The translations under genes and the position numbers were made by a program. Shown here piece after piece: positions 12,701-25,523 of a stretch of 64,000 bases of DNA. The notes beneath the pieces are model-generated. The model was not told the DNA's origin. It made no database searches and was given only the letters and a program-made list of their open reading frames with translations. Origin of the DNA: Pelargonium tetragonum (Eukaryota > Streptophyta > Magnoliopsida > Geraniales > Geraniaceae); contig JAYMTL010000069.1 in assembly GCA_036897445.1 (NCBI GenBank), positions 1 through 64,000 of the forward strand, given 5' to 3'. The number at the start of each line of letters is the position of its first letter. Positions within the stretch are counted from its first letter, which is position 1.

Positions 12701-13414
12701 AAAACCATTTATTCGCGAAAAAGCACGAAATAAAGCCTGAGTTCCCCAAATTGTACAAAACAAAAAGGGAAATCAAAGGTTACGAAATAATTAATATAGA
12801 AATAGGGGGTTCCAGGACTGAGAATTAGGGCTTAGCTCCAGCGATTTCCTTAAAAAAAAATGAATAAGTTCGTTCTCGTTGACAAGCATCCGTTAAATGC
12901 TACTAAAATTGGAGTAAATTGAAATGGTTGTATACTTGTATAAGTTAGAATAATAAGGTCTGCCATATATCTTTGATAAGGTAAGTCCTATTTTTAGTGC
13001 TTGCATAGTTGCTAATTAAGATCCAATCTGACTGCTGTACTTTATAGCATATGGAATTCCCAGTATTCCTTAAATAGGGGTTATATATCAGCCTCGGTCT
13101 CACATAGGTGGTTAACTCTAGACAAGAGGCGGTAGAGATTTCTTTACTTAACTAGTTTAAAAGCCAGAGGGCTTACTTTCTAGTAAAGGAGTTGAAGTAT
13201 TTAAGAGTGTCAATCCCAATCCCAAGTATTAGAGATATAACCTTAAAAAACATAGTAGTATCGGGAGTTCCCTTGTTAAACTTAAGTTGGATCCCTTAAT
13301 TAAGGATATTTCAAGTAAAAAAGTACAACCACACTTTGAAAGCCCCTAAACGCTATTATAACGCACCAAACACCGGGCGTATGGTAGGTTTTCTCTAATA
13401 ATTTATGACCCGAC

Positions 13415-13440
13415 TTTACTTTATGGGTTTACTTTATGGG
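13415..13440. repeat. Perfect 13-bp tandem duplication
   Basis: The unit TTTACTTTATGGG occurs twice in direct succession. A chance tandem of this length is very unlikely in 64 kb, so this records a recent duplication. Confidence 0.95.
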
Positions 13441-14033
13441 AATCCTGCCTTCTTCATAAGTAGAGTTCTAACAACTATAGGAGACCCGATCTAATTGGAT
13501 CCATAAGGGATTAAGAGGTTTATATACTAATCCGTCTTTAAGAGGTCAAAAATTTCCAATCCCAAAACAGGTTACTAACCTATTGTAAAGGATCTTTTCA
13601 CTTCGTTTTGTAGAAAGATAAAAGGCACTCTAGGCAAAGGAATCCTCCAACAAAGAGTATAGCAGTTATCGTTATCTTAAAAATACAAGATTTCCTACTT
13701 TTATAAAAAATACAACAGTCTTGGCCTGAAATTCAATATAGACTACACTTACAACTTAAGGGTCGTCAACTCAGGTAGAGTTACTCCTTACTTTTTTTAC
13801 AAGGTATAGCAAAAAGACTATCCTGGAGCTAGATTGTTCTTCCACTTTTCTAAGTCCTAGGCAAACGCCTTGTGTTATAATCGCGTATGCTTTAATAGGG
13901 AGACCCCTAAAGTGTGATTGTTTTACATTATTGCAAAAGTTTTAGCCCCGAGTCTGATCTCTACCTTATTCTTACTCGTAGCTAGCTTCACTAGTTATAA
14001 TATGCCTACTTACTGTCGTAAAATCCCCATATT

Positions 14034-14049
14034 TATCTTGATATCTTGA
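14034..14049. repeat. Perfect 8-bp tandem duplication
   Basis: The octamer TATCTTGA is present twice in tandem. Confidence 0.9.
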
Positions 14050-16062
14050 AAAAAGTTAAAGTAGTAAGGTTTTCTTCAAGTTTTTAGATAAATCTCCAAT
14101 CTGGTATAATAAAGAGCGCCCTTATACCTATCTGAACTATCCTGACTTACTATACATGGATATAAAAAGGATCCTAGATTCTTTGGGATCCATAACAGTT
14201 AAGAAGTTTATTCTATTTACGTGATTCTCGTTTTAGAAAAAGGCCTTACAACAGGGGGTTGTACCTAATTTTATAGATAAGTATTAAAAGTTTTTCCTTG
14301 GGTTAGGGGGCGTTCTTTCGTACTGGATTTTTTTGAAGGGAATAAAGTTACATTCAAGCAAAGCTAGGTTAAAACGGGAATTTCTACAAGTTCAGCTTTA
14401 GTTTTAGGCTTCTATCTCTCTTTATAGAGTATATATGGTGTGCGATCCCAACCCCGAGCTTTTAGTACCATTAAAACGGGCCAGAACTCCTGAGCAAAAC
14501 TTAGAAAACCGAGAAGGAGCTCCTCGAGGGGACTCTAGGTTGTATCCGGGCTTGTGAAAACCAAATTTAAGTACAATGTTACTGCTTAGTAACTCTTTTT
14601 TCCTTATCAAGTATAAATTATTTAATATTCACTTCCCTTTTCCACAGGGACTCCTTAAAAAATTAGTTACCTATATACCTTCCAAGGTTCCCCGCTTAAA
14701 CCTTAAACTCTAGTAAATATAAAGAGTAACGCCAAATATTGTATACCTCGCAGCTCAGCTGGGGAATTCCTCATACATAAAGTGCAGAAAGACTAAAAGG
14801 GACCTTCCCTACTTACTATAGGGAATTTTCTTAAGTTTTTTTTAATCCTTTAATTTGAGATGTTACAGATTTCACAGGGTACTTCTTAGATCAAACAAGG
14901 GTATTAGACGACCCTACTTTTTCTTTTTGCGGTCAACATACTACACCGAGAAATTCATCTCATATAAACCCCGTTGCAATAATAAGGCGTTTTCAAACAC
15001 TCGTAAAGCTCAACGCATAATAGACCCCCATGGACTTACAAAAGTTTGTTTACCCTATCTCTAAGAAATCCTAGATTAGGACTTGCTCTTTCTCTTTTTA
15101 TATTCCAAATTAGGAAAAAGACTTATTATAGTAGAGGGATGAGTGTATGATGAATTGCTTTATCGGAATAAATCCAACCAAAAAGCCCACCACTTAACAA
15201 GCCCTCTATCTATCAAGTTTCGTATCTTGTATAGGGAAACACAAAAAGAAGAGGCTGGAAGACTTTTTTTTACATTGGCAAAAGTCAAACTTTAATTAGA
15301 GAAAAACCTGCTTTAAGACCTAATTGGCTTTATTTCCAGGAGTCTCGACAAAAGTGCTACGGCCCCAGATCCACGAAAGCAAGATAAAGAAGAGGGGCTA
15401 AATGGACCTCGTAGCGTCAAAACTATTATTTTTTAATGAATATCGGTTAGATTTTTAGGGGTGAATTCTGACTTTTCAGAGATATCTAAATCGGAAAAAG
15501 TTTCACAAAAATGTGGGATATTTGTGCCCATTAAGGACGGCTCGTTATTTTTCATTTGTCAACAGCCTTCTATCTTACTGCTCACAAGAATCTAAGGTTG
15601 GAAACCCTTTATTTAATCTTTAATTAAATGGGATATGCTCTTGAGAAAATAGGAGTACCTTTTTGTTTGTTAATGTTCCGGTACGAAAAACCTCTAAAAG
15701 GGCGTTGGGGTTTCACTTACAAGGGTCTTATATTAAGCGCTTTCGGCTGAGCAATTGGAGAATTCCTTTACCAGCATTGCTTACTCCATTGTTGTATCAA
15801 AAAGGGGCCCGTTAATAATATAAAGTCAAAGTTAAACTTTAACTCTTTTTCTACGGAGTTTCTATTCCAGAGTTACTAGATACAAAGGTTTCTAGCTTTG
15901 ACAATGTTGGAGCGAATCATTGAGCCATAATCAGTTTTCAATCACAAAGTTTTTATAAAAATTATACCGGGCTAGATAACTGGGGGTTGCTTAAAAAGCG
16001 CTTAGTAGCAAAAATAACACGAGGAGAGACCGGGGCAGAGAGAGCTGCATTTGACGGGCTTT

Positions 16063-16080
16063 ACGATAAAGACGATAAAG
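16063..16080. repeat. Perfect 9-bp tandem duplication
   Basis: ACGATAAAG occurs twice in tandem. It belongs to the over-represented set of exactly 9-bp duplications described in the findings. Confidence 0.95.
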
Positions 16081-18275
16081 GAATAATCAAGTATAAGGTA
16101 ATTCCTTTACAAGTAAAGTCCCAAACCTTAACGGCAGGGTTATGAAATAAATGTGTAAAATATGTGATTATTCTATACTTTCTAAATTCTCCTGAACCCT
16201 AGGATCTAAATGAATTCTGTAAGACCTTTCATCCAGTACAAGGACCTACACTGCATACAAGCACCCTACGATACTTGAACGTTTTATAGTCATCCTAAAT
16301 TGGACAAGGATTTTACTATGAAAATTCTTAAAAACTAGTATAATAAATCAGAAGAGCATTCTTTCTTATATAGGCTTTGCCTTGCACGATTATTTAATAG
16401 GATTTCCTTTTGTGTAAAGTGGGTTGGGTTCTTTCTGAAATAGTAGCTTGTGTAACTTAAGGCTGTATGTTGTTAGGGAAGTATATAAGGTTGAGATAGA
16501 ACGGACAGTACTTCATTTCAATAAAGAAAGAGAGGTAGTGCTTAAAAAAAGAATTGGATTTATACCTAAAAGGATTTTCAGAAAGGGTTGTCAGTCATAG
16601 TATATTCTAGCTAGAACTTTGCTGTTAGACTTTTTTTTGTCTAGAATCCTCAAAAGGATTCAGCGACTTTAGTATAGAATTTTTGGAAGATAAAGGTAAA
16701 TCTCCCCTTTTTCATTTAAAGAAGTGGGATTCTGCTTGCGTTAAAAGCATAGTAGTTATAAAACTTCTGCCAACAGCCCCTCACAAGGCTAAGAGCCGGG
16801 GTGTTTATTAAACTACGAGACAGTAAAAGAGCGGGGATTCCTTTTTAAGGACTCTCGGGTTGGTAAGTGTAATAAATATTAGGGATACGAAGATTAAAAA
16901 CTTCATATTTTCTTAGTTTAGTTAAGAAAAGTAAAGGGCTTCGCACCTCAAAATCCCGTAATAAGGGGTAAAAGTCAGCCTAAATCCTATATAAAAAAAT
17001 AAGAGTGCGGGACTTGTAGTATTTCCTACAAGAAACCAAAAACTTATGGGAAGTAACATAAAAAAAGTAAACCCGCCATAAAGTCTATTTTAAGTTCTGT
17101 AAAAAAGCTCCCTTGGAGGTTCATTAGTAATAGAGGGGCACCTGTGGTAGCCCTATCATAGAATAGAACCGAAATTAAGGCATATCCAGGTAGCTAATAG
17201 CTTTTATAGCACTCCTTATATACAAAAATTATCATAAAGGTAAGAAAAGGTGCTAAATTGAACTTACCAGGACACAGACTGAGTTTCTAAATCTGGAGGT
17301 ATATCTTAATACAAGATATAAGGGAGCTTTTTGTCATCAGTTTACCACGCCTCGGCAAAAGCTGTGCTCTCATAGGGGCTTAGGGATTGGGGAGTGCTTC
17401 AAGTCTGTGAAATGCTATAATATAAATAGAGTTCTACTAGGTTAGGGATCGGGTACACTTTTTAGAGGTTTTTAGCGGAGACTCCCCGGCTTTTAATAAA
17501 TATTCAATTTGGGTCTTTGAAGTTATAAGCAGCCTACATTACGGGAAGAGTGGTGGTCTATAAAAGCTTAACAAGTTTGTAACCAGATTTCTACATTATC
17601 CTTTAAAAAGTCAAAAGCTGCTTTATTCTTTATTGCAATTCCACTTTTTTGAGGTAAATCGTTGTTCAATTTTAGATAACGAATATAAAACGCGCAAGAA
17701 GTTTCTGTCAATTTCGTTTTTCGTTCGGTTAGGGGATAAGGTAAAATTTATATTTATTTTTGAGTTTCTCTTTACTTTACAGCAGTTCCCAATTCCTACA
17801 GAGGGATTGCTTATAGTTTTGTAGCGAAATTCTATGCTGTTAAAAAAAATCTATAAACTAAGGGAATCCTCTAATTCTTAGGCTTTCAAGGGGCTTCCTT
17901 TTAGGAGAGGTTTTCTGATCTGGGAGCTTTTAAAGTATTTAATATTTCCGGAAAAGTCAGCTCTACATAAGGACTAAGATTTTCTAAGTTAAACAACTTT
18001 TATTATATTAGTAGATATGAAAAAGATAGGAAAAAGCCTTTGATTTTATAATTTGTTATAGTACTGACTAGCGCTTCCTTTTTGTAAGGAGAGGTAGAAT
18101 TTATATTAGTAGTAACTTTGTATTAAACAGCTAGTTAACTCGCGCTTCCTTTGCTTTGAAAAAGTCTACTCATTTTAAGTTATTAAAAGAATCGCCTATA
18201 TGAGGAATACCTGTGTCTTAATTCTTGCCTGAAAGTTAGGAAAATTGCAGTAAGTTTAGGTTTAGGTATCCACTT

Positions 18276-18346
18276 GCCGGGGTTGCTACTCGATAATGCA
18301 GAACCTTCTCCATATAAAGTCGTGGGTTCAAGTCGCGCCCTGCGGA
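18276..18346 (+). pseudogene. tRNA-Trp(CCA)-like remnant
   Basis: This stretch resembles plastid-type tRNA-Trp from the D-arm exit (GCAGAAC) through the anticodon region (TCTCCA) to the T-arm (GTCGTGGGTTCAAGTC). The T-arm keeps four of five stem pairs and a good TTCAAGT loop. The rest is poor: the acceptor ends do not pair over seven bases, the D stem needs an unusual register, and the anticodon stem is weak with T rather than a purine after CCA. I take it as a decayed copy or a very divergent, edited tRNA. Chance similarity is possible because only the T-arm and anticodon neighbourhood match well. Confidence 0.3.
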
Positions 18347-20060
18347 ATACCATAACAAAAGGGTCCCTTTTAAAGTCTAGTTTTTTCTTCTAGATTTTTG
18401 CGGAGTTGTTTAGTAGATTCTCGACCCCTTACCCTTGAATTGTTAAATCAGGATAAAGTTTTACATCGTGGATCTTGACATGGAATTGCCCGCAGTGTTA
18501 GCCAAGTAAGATGCAAATTTTGCTTCGGCAATGGCTGCAATCTTCCTAAGAATTGAACTTTAAATGCGTGTATAAGAAGTTTTTATTAAGAGTCCTGAGA
18601 TCCCCTGTTTCAGTTCCTGGTTTGATTTTATACTACCGAAAATTGAGATTCTTGCTAAATGTTCTTATGATAATTATAGACAATTCTAATTTTCTATCTA
18701 ATTCTTTGTACTTTTACTTGCGTTCAGTCAGTAAGAGATTTGAGAAACCAGGATCATTTATTCACAACTTAGGAAAATAAGATGTTCTTCTCTTAAATGA
18801 ATATTACATTCTAAACTAAAACATTACAGAAAGCTTGAGAAAAGAGACCCCTAGATTCTTTTTCCCTTTTTTTAAACTCCTTGTACATGAACTTCTGTAA
18901 TTTAACTATAACTTACTATGAATAGGGATTTCGAACCTTCGACATATTATAGACATTACACTAGAATTTACTTTTATAGGAATCTCGTGGGTTAAAAGCT
19001 CCGGTTGTAGATATATAATAAAGAGGTACAAAAAGCATTTTTTATTCTAGGATTTTCTCCGCCTTTTAATAAGTGGGTTTTCTCAAAAGGAAGTCCTTAA
19101 AAACCTTTAATTTACAGGCTTGCCGGATACAAAAAAAGTTTACAGATACTTGCAAACTCCTCGACACAAGTTAGATAAGGACTCGCTAGCCGAAGTAGGT
19201 TATTTGCCCTAGATTAACGTATATGCTTTTTGTATGGCCTAAAATCAGGATTATTCTTTTTAAGAGGGCTCCGGGCTAAAAGGGAGTTATTATGACACTT
19301 AAAAATTTTTAGTACTATACATTTTAAGATGCCTTTTTCTCCTACCTTGAAACACTGCACATAAACCCTTAGCTATAAAAAATTTTGTTTATAACTTTAG
19401 AATACCGGTACTCCAAAAAAGCTTACGCATGTCTTTTTTTAGTTATAAGGAATAGTTTTTACGATATTAGAACCAAAGTAAGCTCTGGTAGTTTTTTGAA
19501 ATTTGGGTATAGTCATTGGTCGTTTGAGCGGAAAGATATAACAAAACTTTAACAATAGGATCCTTTAGAGTTATAATAAAGCAGTCACTCTCATTAAAAG
19601 TCGCTTATAAAGTGTAAAGGCAACTGGTTGTAAGCTGAAGATTTTATAAACAAATTTAAGAAATGTAGAATCCTATACGCGCAGGTCGAATAGCTTGCGT
19701 TAAAGTGCACGGAAATAGTCATAAAATAGGTTTATCAAAGGCCTTACGTGGAACGTATTAAAATCCTTACTAACAGTACAGCATAGATCTTTATATAAAG
19801 GGAATCCTTAAAGTAGATCTTTTCCTTGTATTTTGGAAATGACTTAATGGACTTCTTACTAACGAGTAAATAAGGCCTAATATGCTAGATTACAAGGTTT
19901 TAATACAACGCTGTAGGTTCACAAAACATGAATACCTCGGAAGTTTTAAAAGTATCTGGAACAAAGCTTTTTTCGAGATATCATATAATACCCATTTCTT
20001 ATATTTTTATCAGTGGCATTTTTGTAGAAAGAGTCCTTTTCTCTACTAGGATAAACTTAA

Positions 20061-20354
20061 ATGGCTTTAGGCAAACCCAAAAAGTTAGGGCATTGTCCAA
20101 GTTTTACAAATAAGAACCTGAGTCAAAGAAACCCAAATTTGAGATCCCGTTATTTCCAGATGAAAATCTTAGTTTACAGAGATAGAATGATTTTTTTACT
20201 GACTTATCCTAAAAGGGGCTATATAATTTTACAAAATATAGATAATCAGAGGAATACATATACTATTAAATTTTTCGGACGGACTGAAGTCTTGCAAATA
20301 GGCTACCTTCCAATATTAGAAGGTAGAAAACGCACAGTTAACCCGCAGATCTAG
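20061..20354 (+). CDS. Unrecognised 97-codon open frame, doubtful
   Basis: The frame starts at ATG and stops at TAG (20352-20354). The translation is rich in Lys, Arg, Asn and Ile and has no membrane segment. It is listed because its make-up looks slightly more protein-like than the other frames: charged residues are spread evenly, with stretches such as YPKRGYIILQNIDNQ. It matches no family I recognise. Its length can arise by chance here. A perfect 8-bp hairpin (20303-20326) lies inside its 3' end. It overlaps another plus-strand frame (19928-20113), and at most one could be real. No neighbouring gene or ribosome-binding site supports it. Confidence 0.1.
   Translation: MALGKPKKLGHCPSFTNKNLSQRNPNLRSRYFQMKILVYRDRMIFLLTYPKRGYIILQNIDNQRNTYTIKFFGRTEVLQIGYLPILEGRKRTVNPQI
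20303..20326. repeat. Hairpin, perfect 8-bp stem
   Basis: CTACCTTC and GAAGGTAG flank an 8-base loop (20311-20318). The stem is half G+C, stronger than most hairpins in this window. No T-run follows, so a terminator is not supported. Confidence 0.9.
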
Positions 20355-22920
20355 GGGTATAATCTCCTACATTTGTAAGTAAAGTAATGGAACCACTTTT
20401 TATACTAAATACTAAAGCAAATTCCCGTCTGGGAACTTTCATTTCTTATTCTTAACAAGGAAGTAAAATGCTTTTGGGTATAACAGCAGCTCTGGGATTT
20501 CTCGTGGTATAACTTAAACAAGGCCGAAATTACCCTGTGTACTAAACAGAAAGAAAAAAGACTAAGGAACTCGTATTGTAGCAAAAATTCTTTCTACTAG
20601 GTTTTCAGATTTATCCCTTCAATTCGGGGTTTCTAGATTACGAAAATTCGTAGAGGGGCTCGGGTACCCCAGGTTAATTAAGCGAAGTTATATCTAGCAA
20701 ATCCTCTTAGTAAATTCTTCTATATTATATCTAAGTCAAAGTCTTCCCAGAAATTCCGTACTGAAAATGCGGCTTGAACAGAGTAGGGTTAGTGCATTGC
20801 TTGTAGTAGGTCCCCCTAATTCCTTTATTTTTCCACTCCCGAATTGAGTAGGAATTCAGTTCTTAACTCCCTTTTTAATATGGTAAGAGTCCTTTAAGCA
20901 TATTTTAAAACTATCCCTGTCGTACTGCTTTCATCAAGAAATCTGACTTTTTAAATACTTTTTTGTACAATGATTTAATAAAATTCTAGTTTATTTATCA
21001 GGAAACTCGCACTAACGCTAGCAAATTCAATAAGACGCTCTTACTAATATTAAGAATAGTGTAAGGGGTAGGGACTTATAGGCGCGGGTTAGTAGGACAC
21101 TTTTTCTTTTTGCATGCATAGTTTAGCTTAAAAGCTTTTGTAAATTCCTTGTCAATTTTGGTTTATAAGTGGTTAATAAGGTGAGAGGGGTTAACTTTGT
21201 GCATCTTTAGCACTCTTTACTTGTGGCAATAGAGGCTCCTAATAGATATTTTTGAGAAGGTTTTTGCTAACCAACCGGAAAAGGAAGTCTAGGGTTTTCG
21301 AAAGAACAAAGGGAGACTCCTGAAATATAGGACTAAGGGCTTCCCTTTTAAGCTCTAATAAAATAGCGGTATATTACTCGCTTCGGAAGGAGTTCTTTGA
21401 GAATAATAATCTAGGTTTAGCTACCGAGTTTTTCGGCGATAAGAATTGAGTTTAATGAAATGTTAATTTGAGGTTACACAGTAGTAGTGAATCAGAAGGT
21501 TATTTCTTATATTTACTTACTAAATTACTTATTCCATGTTGAGGATAGCCCCTAAAAATTGTAGGTTATAAAAATAAGGTGTGCGTGCTATAAAGTCAGG
21601 GAAGTTTTTAATGAAAGAATTTATATACAGTGCAGCTCAAATATACCGGAATCTATAAGGGGGGCGTCTTTTTTAAAGGTAAGGTATCTTTTCAGGGCTC
21701 GCTACAACAAAAGTGACAAGATTTAGGGGCTGACTAAGGCCTTTCGTTACTTTATTACAAAACTACTGGCTTATATCCGGCCCCTTATTCTCTAGATGGG
21801 TGTCAGAGAGAATATCAAAAGTCAAAGGAGCAGGATACACTTTCTAATTGGCTTAAACAAAAAAAGAAAGTTTAATAAGGTCAAATCCTAGTTCTTAAAG
21901 CCTTTCCTTGTTACTTTCTTTTCAGGTTTTTAATAAGTTACTGTACTGTAGTCGATAAACAAAACGTAACGAGTATGCCTTGGGAAAGGAAAGGTTAGAT
22001 TTTTAAATATAAACTCTTAACTCAGGTTTAAGGTTTACTTTAGCGTATATCAATAAGGAAAAAGTACTGTCTAGTATTAGTTAGATAGAAAACCTCTTTG
22101 AAAGATCAGATACTTCAGATAGTAGTGAGTACTAGGAAACCCAAAATCTTTTTGTGAAAAAAGCGAGCCCAGGAGATCTTGATAAAGAAAGTCAATCTAG
22201 TCTTGTACTCCGGTACAATATATAAGGCTCCCTTGAGTCTGACCTTTCCAGGCATAGATATTCATGAAAGTTTTGACTTCTGTTATAATTTTGTGGTTCT
22301 TGCTCTAATACAGTAGGGTGTTGAAACTCCTTTTTCGGATGACCCTGAATTCAAGAATTAGTAACTCAAATGTTCAATAGCAAGCTTTTCCGCGGCTTAC
22401 TAATCCGCACATTCGCACAAATTTGTATATACTAAGGAATACGCCTAGTAGTACGTTTAATAAGAAATAGGAGTATAGTTTGACCATATTCTTTAGAAGA
22501 AGAGGTACCGTACTGTTTTGACTCCTTCCCTGGATTTCTTATAAAGGAAATTCTTTTTGAAGGAATTAAAAACTTAGTAAAATGGATGTGTTACAATTCA
22601 GAAAAGGGTTAGCAGACATAGAAATCAGAGAGTCAGGGGGAGTTCTCTTTTAATTGTGCGAATTAATTCTTTGACTTTAAACTATTGCACGTAGGCTCGG
22701 AAGGAGTACAATAACATATATTAATTTTTACAATAACTATACAGAAATAGGCTCTAGTACTTTGTATTCTTTTGTAAGGAACTGCTCCTCTATCTCTTGT
22801 GTATAAAATATCCTAGACTTGATTGAAGGCCTTATTAATTTAGACTGAAAAGCACAACTAACTAAGAAAAAGGGAAAGCCATAAGGAGTTCTCCCGGATT
22901 CGGTGTATTTTGTAACGTAT

Positions 22921-23031
22921 TATAATCGCCCTGGTTGAAAATCGTAACCTCCTTAACTATATAAAACTAAAAGAATAAACAGGATCCATAAATTGAAGAG
23001 GAAATTCTCCTCCTCCTAAAGGGCGATTATA
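22921..23031. repeat. Separated 12-bp inverted pair
   Basis: TATAATCGCCCT at 22921-22932 has its exact reverse complement at 23020-23031, with 87 bases between. The interval contains a smaller GAGGA/TCCTC stem. About one such pair at this distance would be expected by chance in 64 kb, so this is a weak feature. Confidence 0.6.
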
Positions 23032-24828
23032 GTAAGAGTTTTTATTCTGACAGGGCCTAGGTTATAGTAGCGGAACAAAGAAATAAGAAACATTTATCAC
23101 CCCATAATAATTTTTCTTATTTCCAATAAAGTAAAGATACTAGAGTGTTGCATTTCTCTTAAGGGCCCTTTTTTTTGAGCGAAGCTTTGACTTGTGAGTA
23201 ATTGTTTTGTATTAATTCTTGAGTATATTGCCAGCTATCGTCCAAATCCATTCCATAGAGAATTTTTGGAATAAGTTTGATTTTTAAAGGATCCTTTATT
23301 ATAGATAGACCCCTAGAGTTTGGAATATAGGATACTACATTATTATCCTTTGTAAAAAAGACTTCCAATGAAACCCTTGATCACTTCTAAAGAAGTGCCC
23401 TATTTCCTTGTTTTCGGGTTTACCTGATATGAAGTATCCAAGGAATCCACAAGGAAGAGACACTGACTACAGCCCGGGTATCGAAGCATATAAAGAAGCG
23501 AGAACAAAGGCAAAGAAATAGGGAAACCCTTAGATTATATACTAAAAGCCAAATTCCCTGCAAAAAAGGGGGATCCAACAAAACAATTAAGAAAAACTTA
23601 AATTCTTCATAAAATTTTCGTATACCAATCGCGGCTCTTTTCTAAAAAGATCTAGAGGGACTCCTGTGTCCAATAAGGAGCCCGTTTAATAGCAGTAAAA
23701 CCTGAGTTTTACTGAAGAATTCTATACTATTGCCTCAACTCAAAAGATCCAGGTACAACCAGTTCTTCGATATGAAACAAAGTTACAGTCCTTTTGTCAG
23801 CTCTGGATAGGTAGTTAGTTTTGGAATATATAGATATGAGGGGTATCCTTTATTATTTGCTTAGTTATAATAACCTAAAGAGCGAACAAGTTCAGAGTAC
23901 GTTATATAAAGGTAGAAGCGCTCGTGGGCTAAATTCTGTATTGTTTAGTTTTGATTTCCAGAAACCAAAGGGTTCCGGTTTTGGCAGACCCAGGAGGGTG
24001 CCCTTATTTTTTCAAAGAGGTCCAGGGCAAACATCTCTTTGTTTAAGCTCATTTCTCCTAGTCTAGTTAATAAAAAGCGAAAAACGCTAATTGAAGGAAG
24101 CCCCCTAATGGATTTCTAACTAAAATATGGATTCAAAAAAGTTGAGGTACTTAGTATACCTACGGAAGAGAATGCTTTATTCCCGGTTAGGTTAGATAGG
24201 GTGGATGGGTAACATGGAGTCAAAATTGCATTCACACCAGAGATACCCCTAAACTAAAGAACGAGTCATGAGTTAAAAAAAGTCTTACAGTAAAGAGCTT
24301 TCCTGCTTATTGATCAGAGATAGTTTGTTTGCTTATATAGATATTACGGGGGGTTCTAATTTTTCAAGAGTATAAATTTGTTTTGCAATATTAGTAGAAT
24401 GCTTTTGTACCTACTTTTTAGGTTTCTGAATTTACTTTACTAGGCAGTAATAGCTGTCTCAAAGAGCCCAATTCTTACACTATATATAAATAATGAGTTC
24501 CTATAGCGGAGCTTCAAGTTTTGGATTGTGTTGCAACTATGAGATTAACAGAAGATTTTGAGATTTGGTTTATTTCTTTTACATTAAAATCTTCCTAATT
24601 TTTAAGTCTTTTACTAGGCCGAGTCCGGGCTTCTTTTTTACAATTCTTTAGTCCTAATCGGGTATAAATTCCCTTATGTAGTTTACCTGTCAAACAAAAG
24701 CTTAGCCTGAGAAAATATCGGAAAGATTGTAAAGTTTATGCAATGGTAAGCCCGGGTTCCTACTCCTTGTTAGAAGTTTTCTTAGCGGAAGTCTCAAGGG
24801 AGGTCTTAACACTTTAACGTAGAGTACT

Positions 24829-24847
24829 TTTTTGGTTGTATTTCTTG
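24829..24847. repeat. 19-bp direct repeat, copy 1
   Basis: The 19 bases starting TTTTTGGTTGT recur exactly at 25505-25523, 676 bp downstream in the same orientation. The flanks do not match. A chance exact 19-bp pair anywhere in the window has an expectation of a few per cent, so this is probably a real, short duplication. Confidence 0.85.
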
Positions 24848-25504
24848 TAAGGTACGTGAAACCCAGAGCAGGGGGAGTCTTAAAAAAAGGATGTTATACA
24901 AAGCGTAGGCAAGGCCTTAGGCGTACTTTTGGCCCGCAATCCGGGATATTTTTCCAGGGATGGCTCAATTAAATTTAAGAGGGGGCTCCAAAGAAGAAAA
25001 AGGAAAAGCAGTTCTTAAGTAAAGAGTAATTTCAATCTGATCTGTAAATAAGTAAAACTAAGTACAAAAAAAAGAAAAGAAGTTAAAATAGGAATCTCAG
25101 TAATAAGAAGTCCTAAAGAAAGAGGGGTCCCTCAAGTCTTAGATTTTCACAAACGTTTTAGTCCTTAAAATAGGCAAGCCCCTAGATTTTGACATTTAAG
25201 GTACCCAGTAAACAAAAGAGAACTAAAACTGCCTCCTTTTCTTTAACTTAAAGTATATATCCCCTAGGAAGTTGGTTATAAAGAAATTCGGCAAATGGAA
25301 AACTCTACGTTATTGCGGGTCCTTTTAGTACAAGGTAGCCTTTGTCAGGAATGGGTTCTTTCTGCCGATTTAAAAAATTTAAATAAAGTAGTATGCTGGT
25401 TAGGTAATAAGCAATACAAGGAGTTTCTCTTTTGTTCATAAAGATTTTTCTGCTGCCACTAATACTTGATTGAATTTAGCTTCCGCGGGACCTTTAGAGA
25501 AAAG

Positions 25505-25523
25505 TTTTTGGTTGTATTTCTTG
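25505..25523. repeat. 19-bp direct repeat, copy 2
   Basis: Exact match to 24829-24847; see that entry. Sequence similarity stops sharply on both sides. Confidence 0.85.

Larger units (their letters stand above)
4976..18275. other. Non-coding stretch, no gene recognised
   Basis: About 13.3 kb without a recognisable gene. Open frames include plus 7999-8358 (119 codons, entered separately), plus 9778-10020, plus 10124-10330, minus 10880-11083 and plus 17633-17824. None shows a known family, and the lengths fit chance. Dispersed GC palindromes are frequent: between 9211 and 9777 I count eight. Perfect tandem duplications occur at 13415-13440, 14034-14049 and 16063-16080, and a small hairpin at 7109-7127. 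A proline-tRNA-like string at 10762-10804 was examined and rejected. Confidence 0.7.

Noticed and set aside
14750-14800. D-arm-like CAGCTCAGCTGG followed by CTCATAC, suggesting tRNA-Met
   Set aside because: No T loop follows at the right distance and the anticodon stem has no complement.
18925-18941. Minus-strand T-arm-like GGTTCGAAATCCC
   Set aside because: The T stem does not pair over five bases, and no D-arm or acceptor could be placed upstream on that strand.
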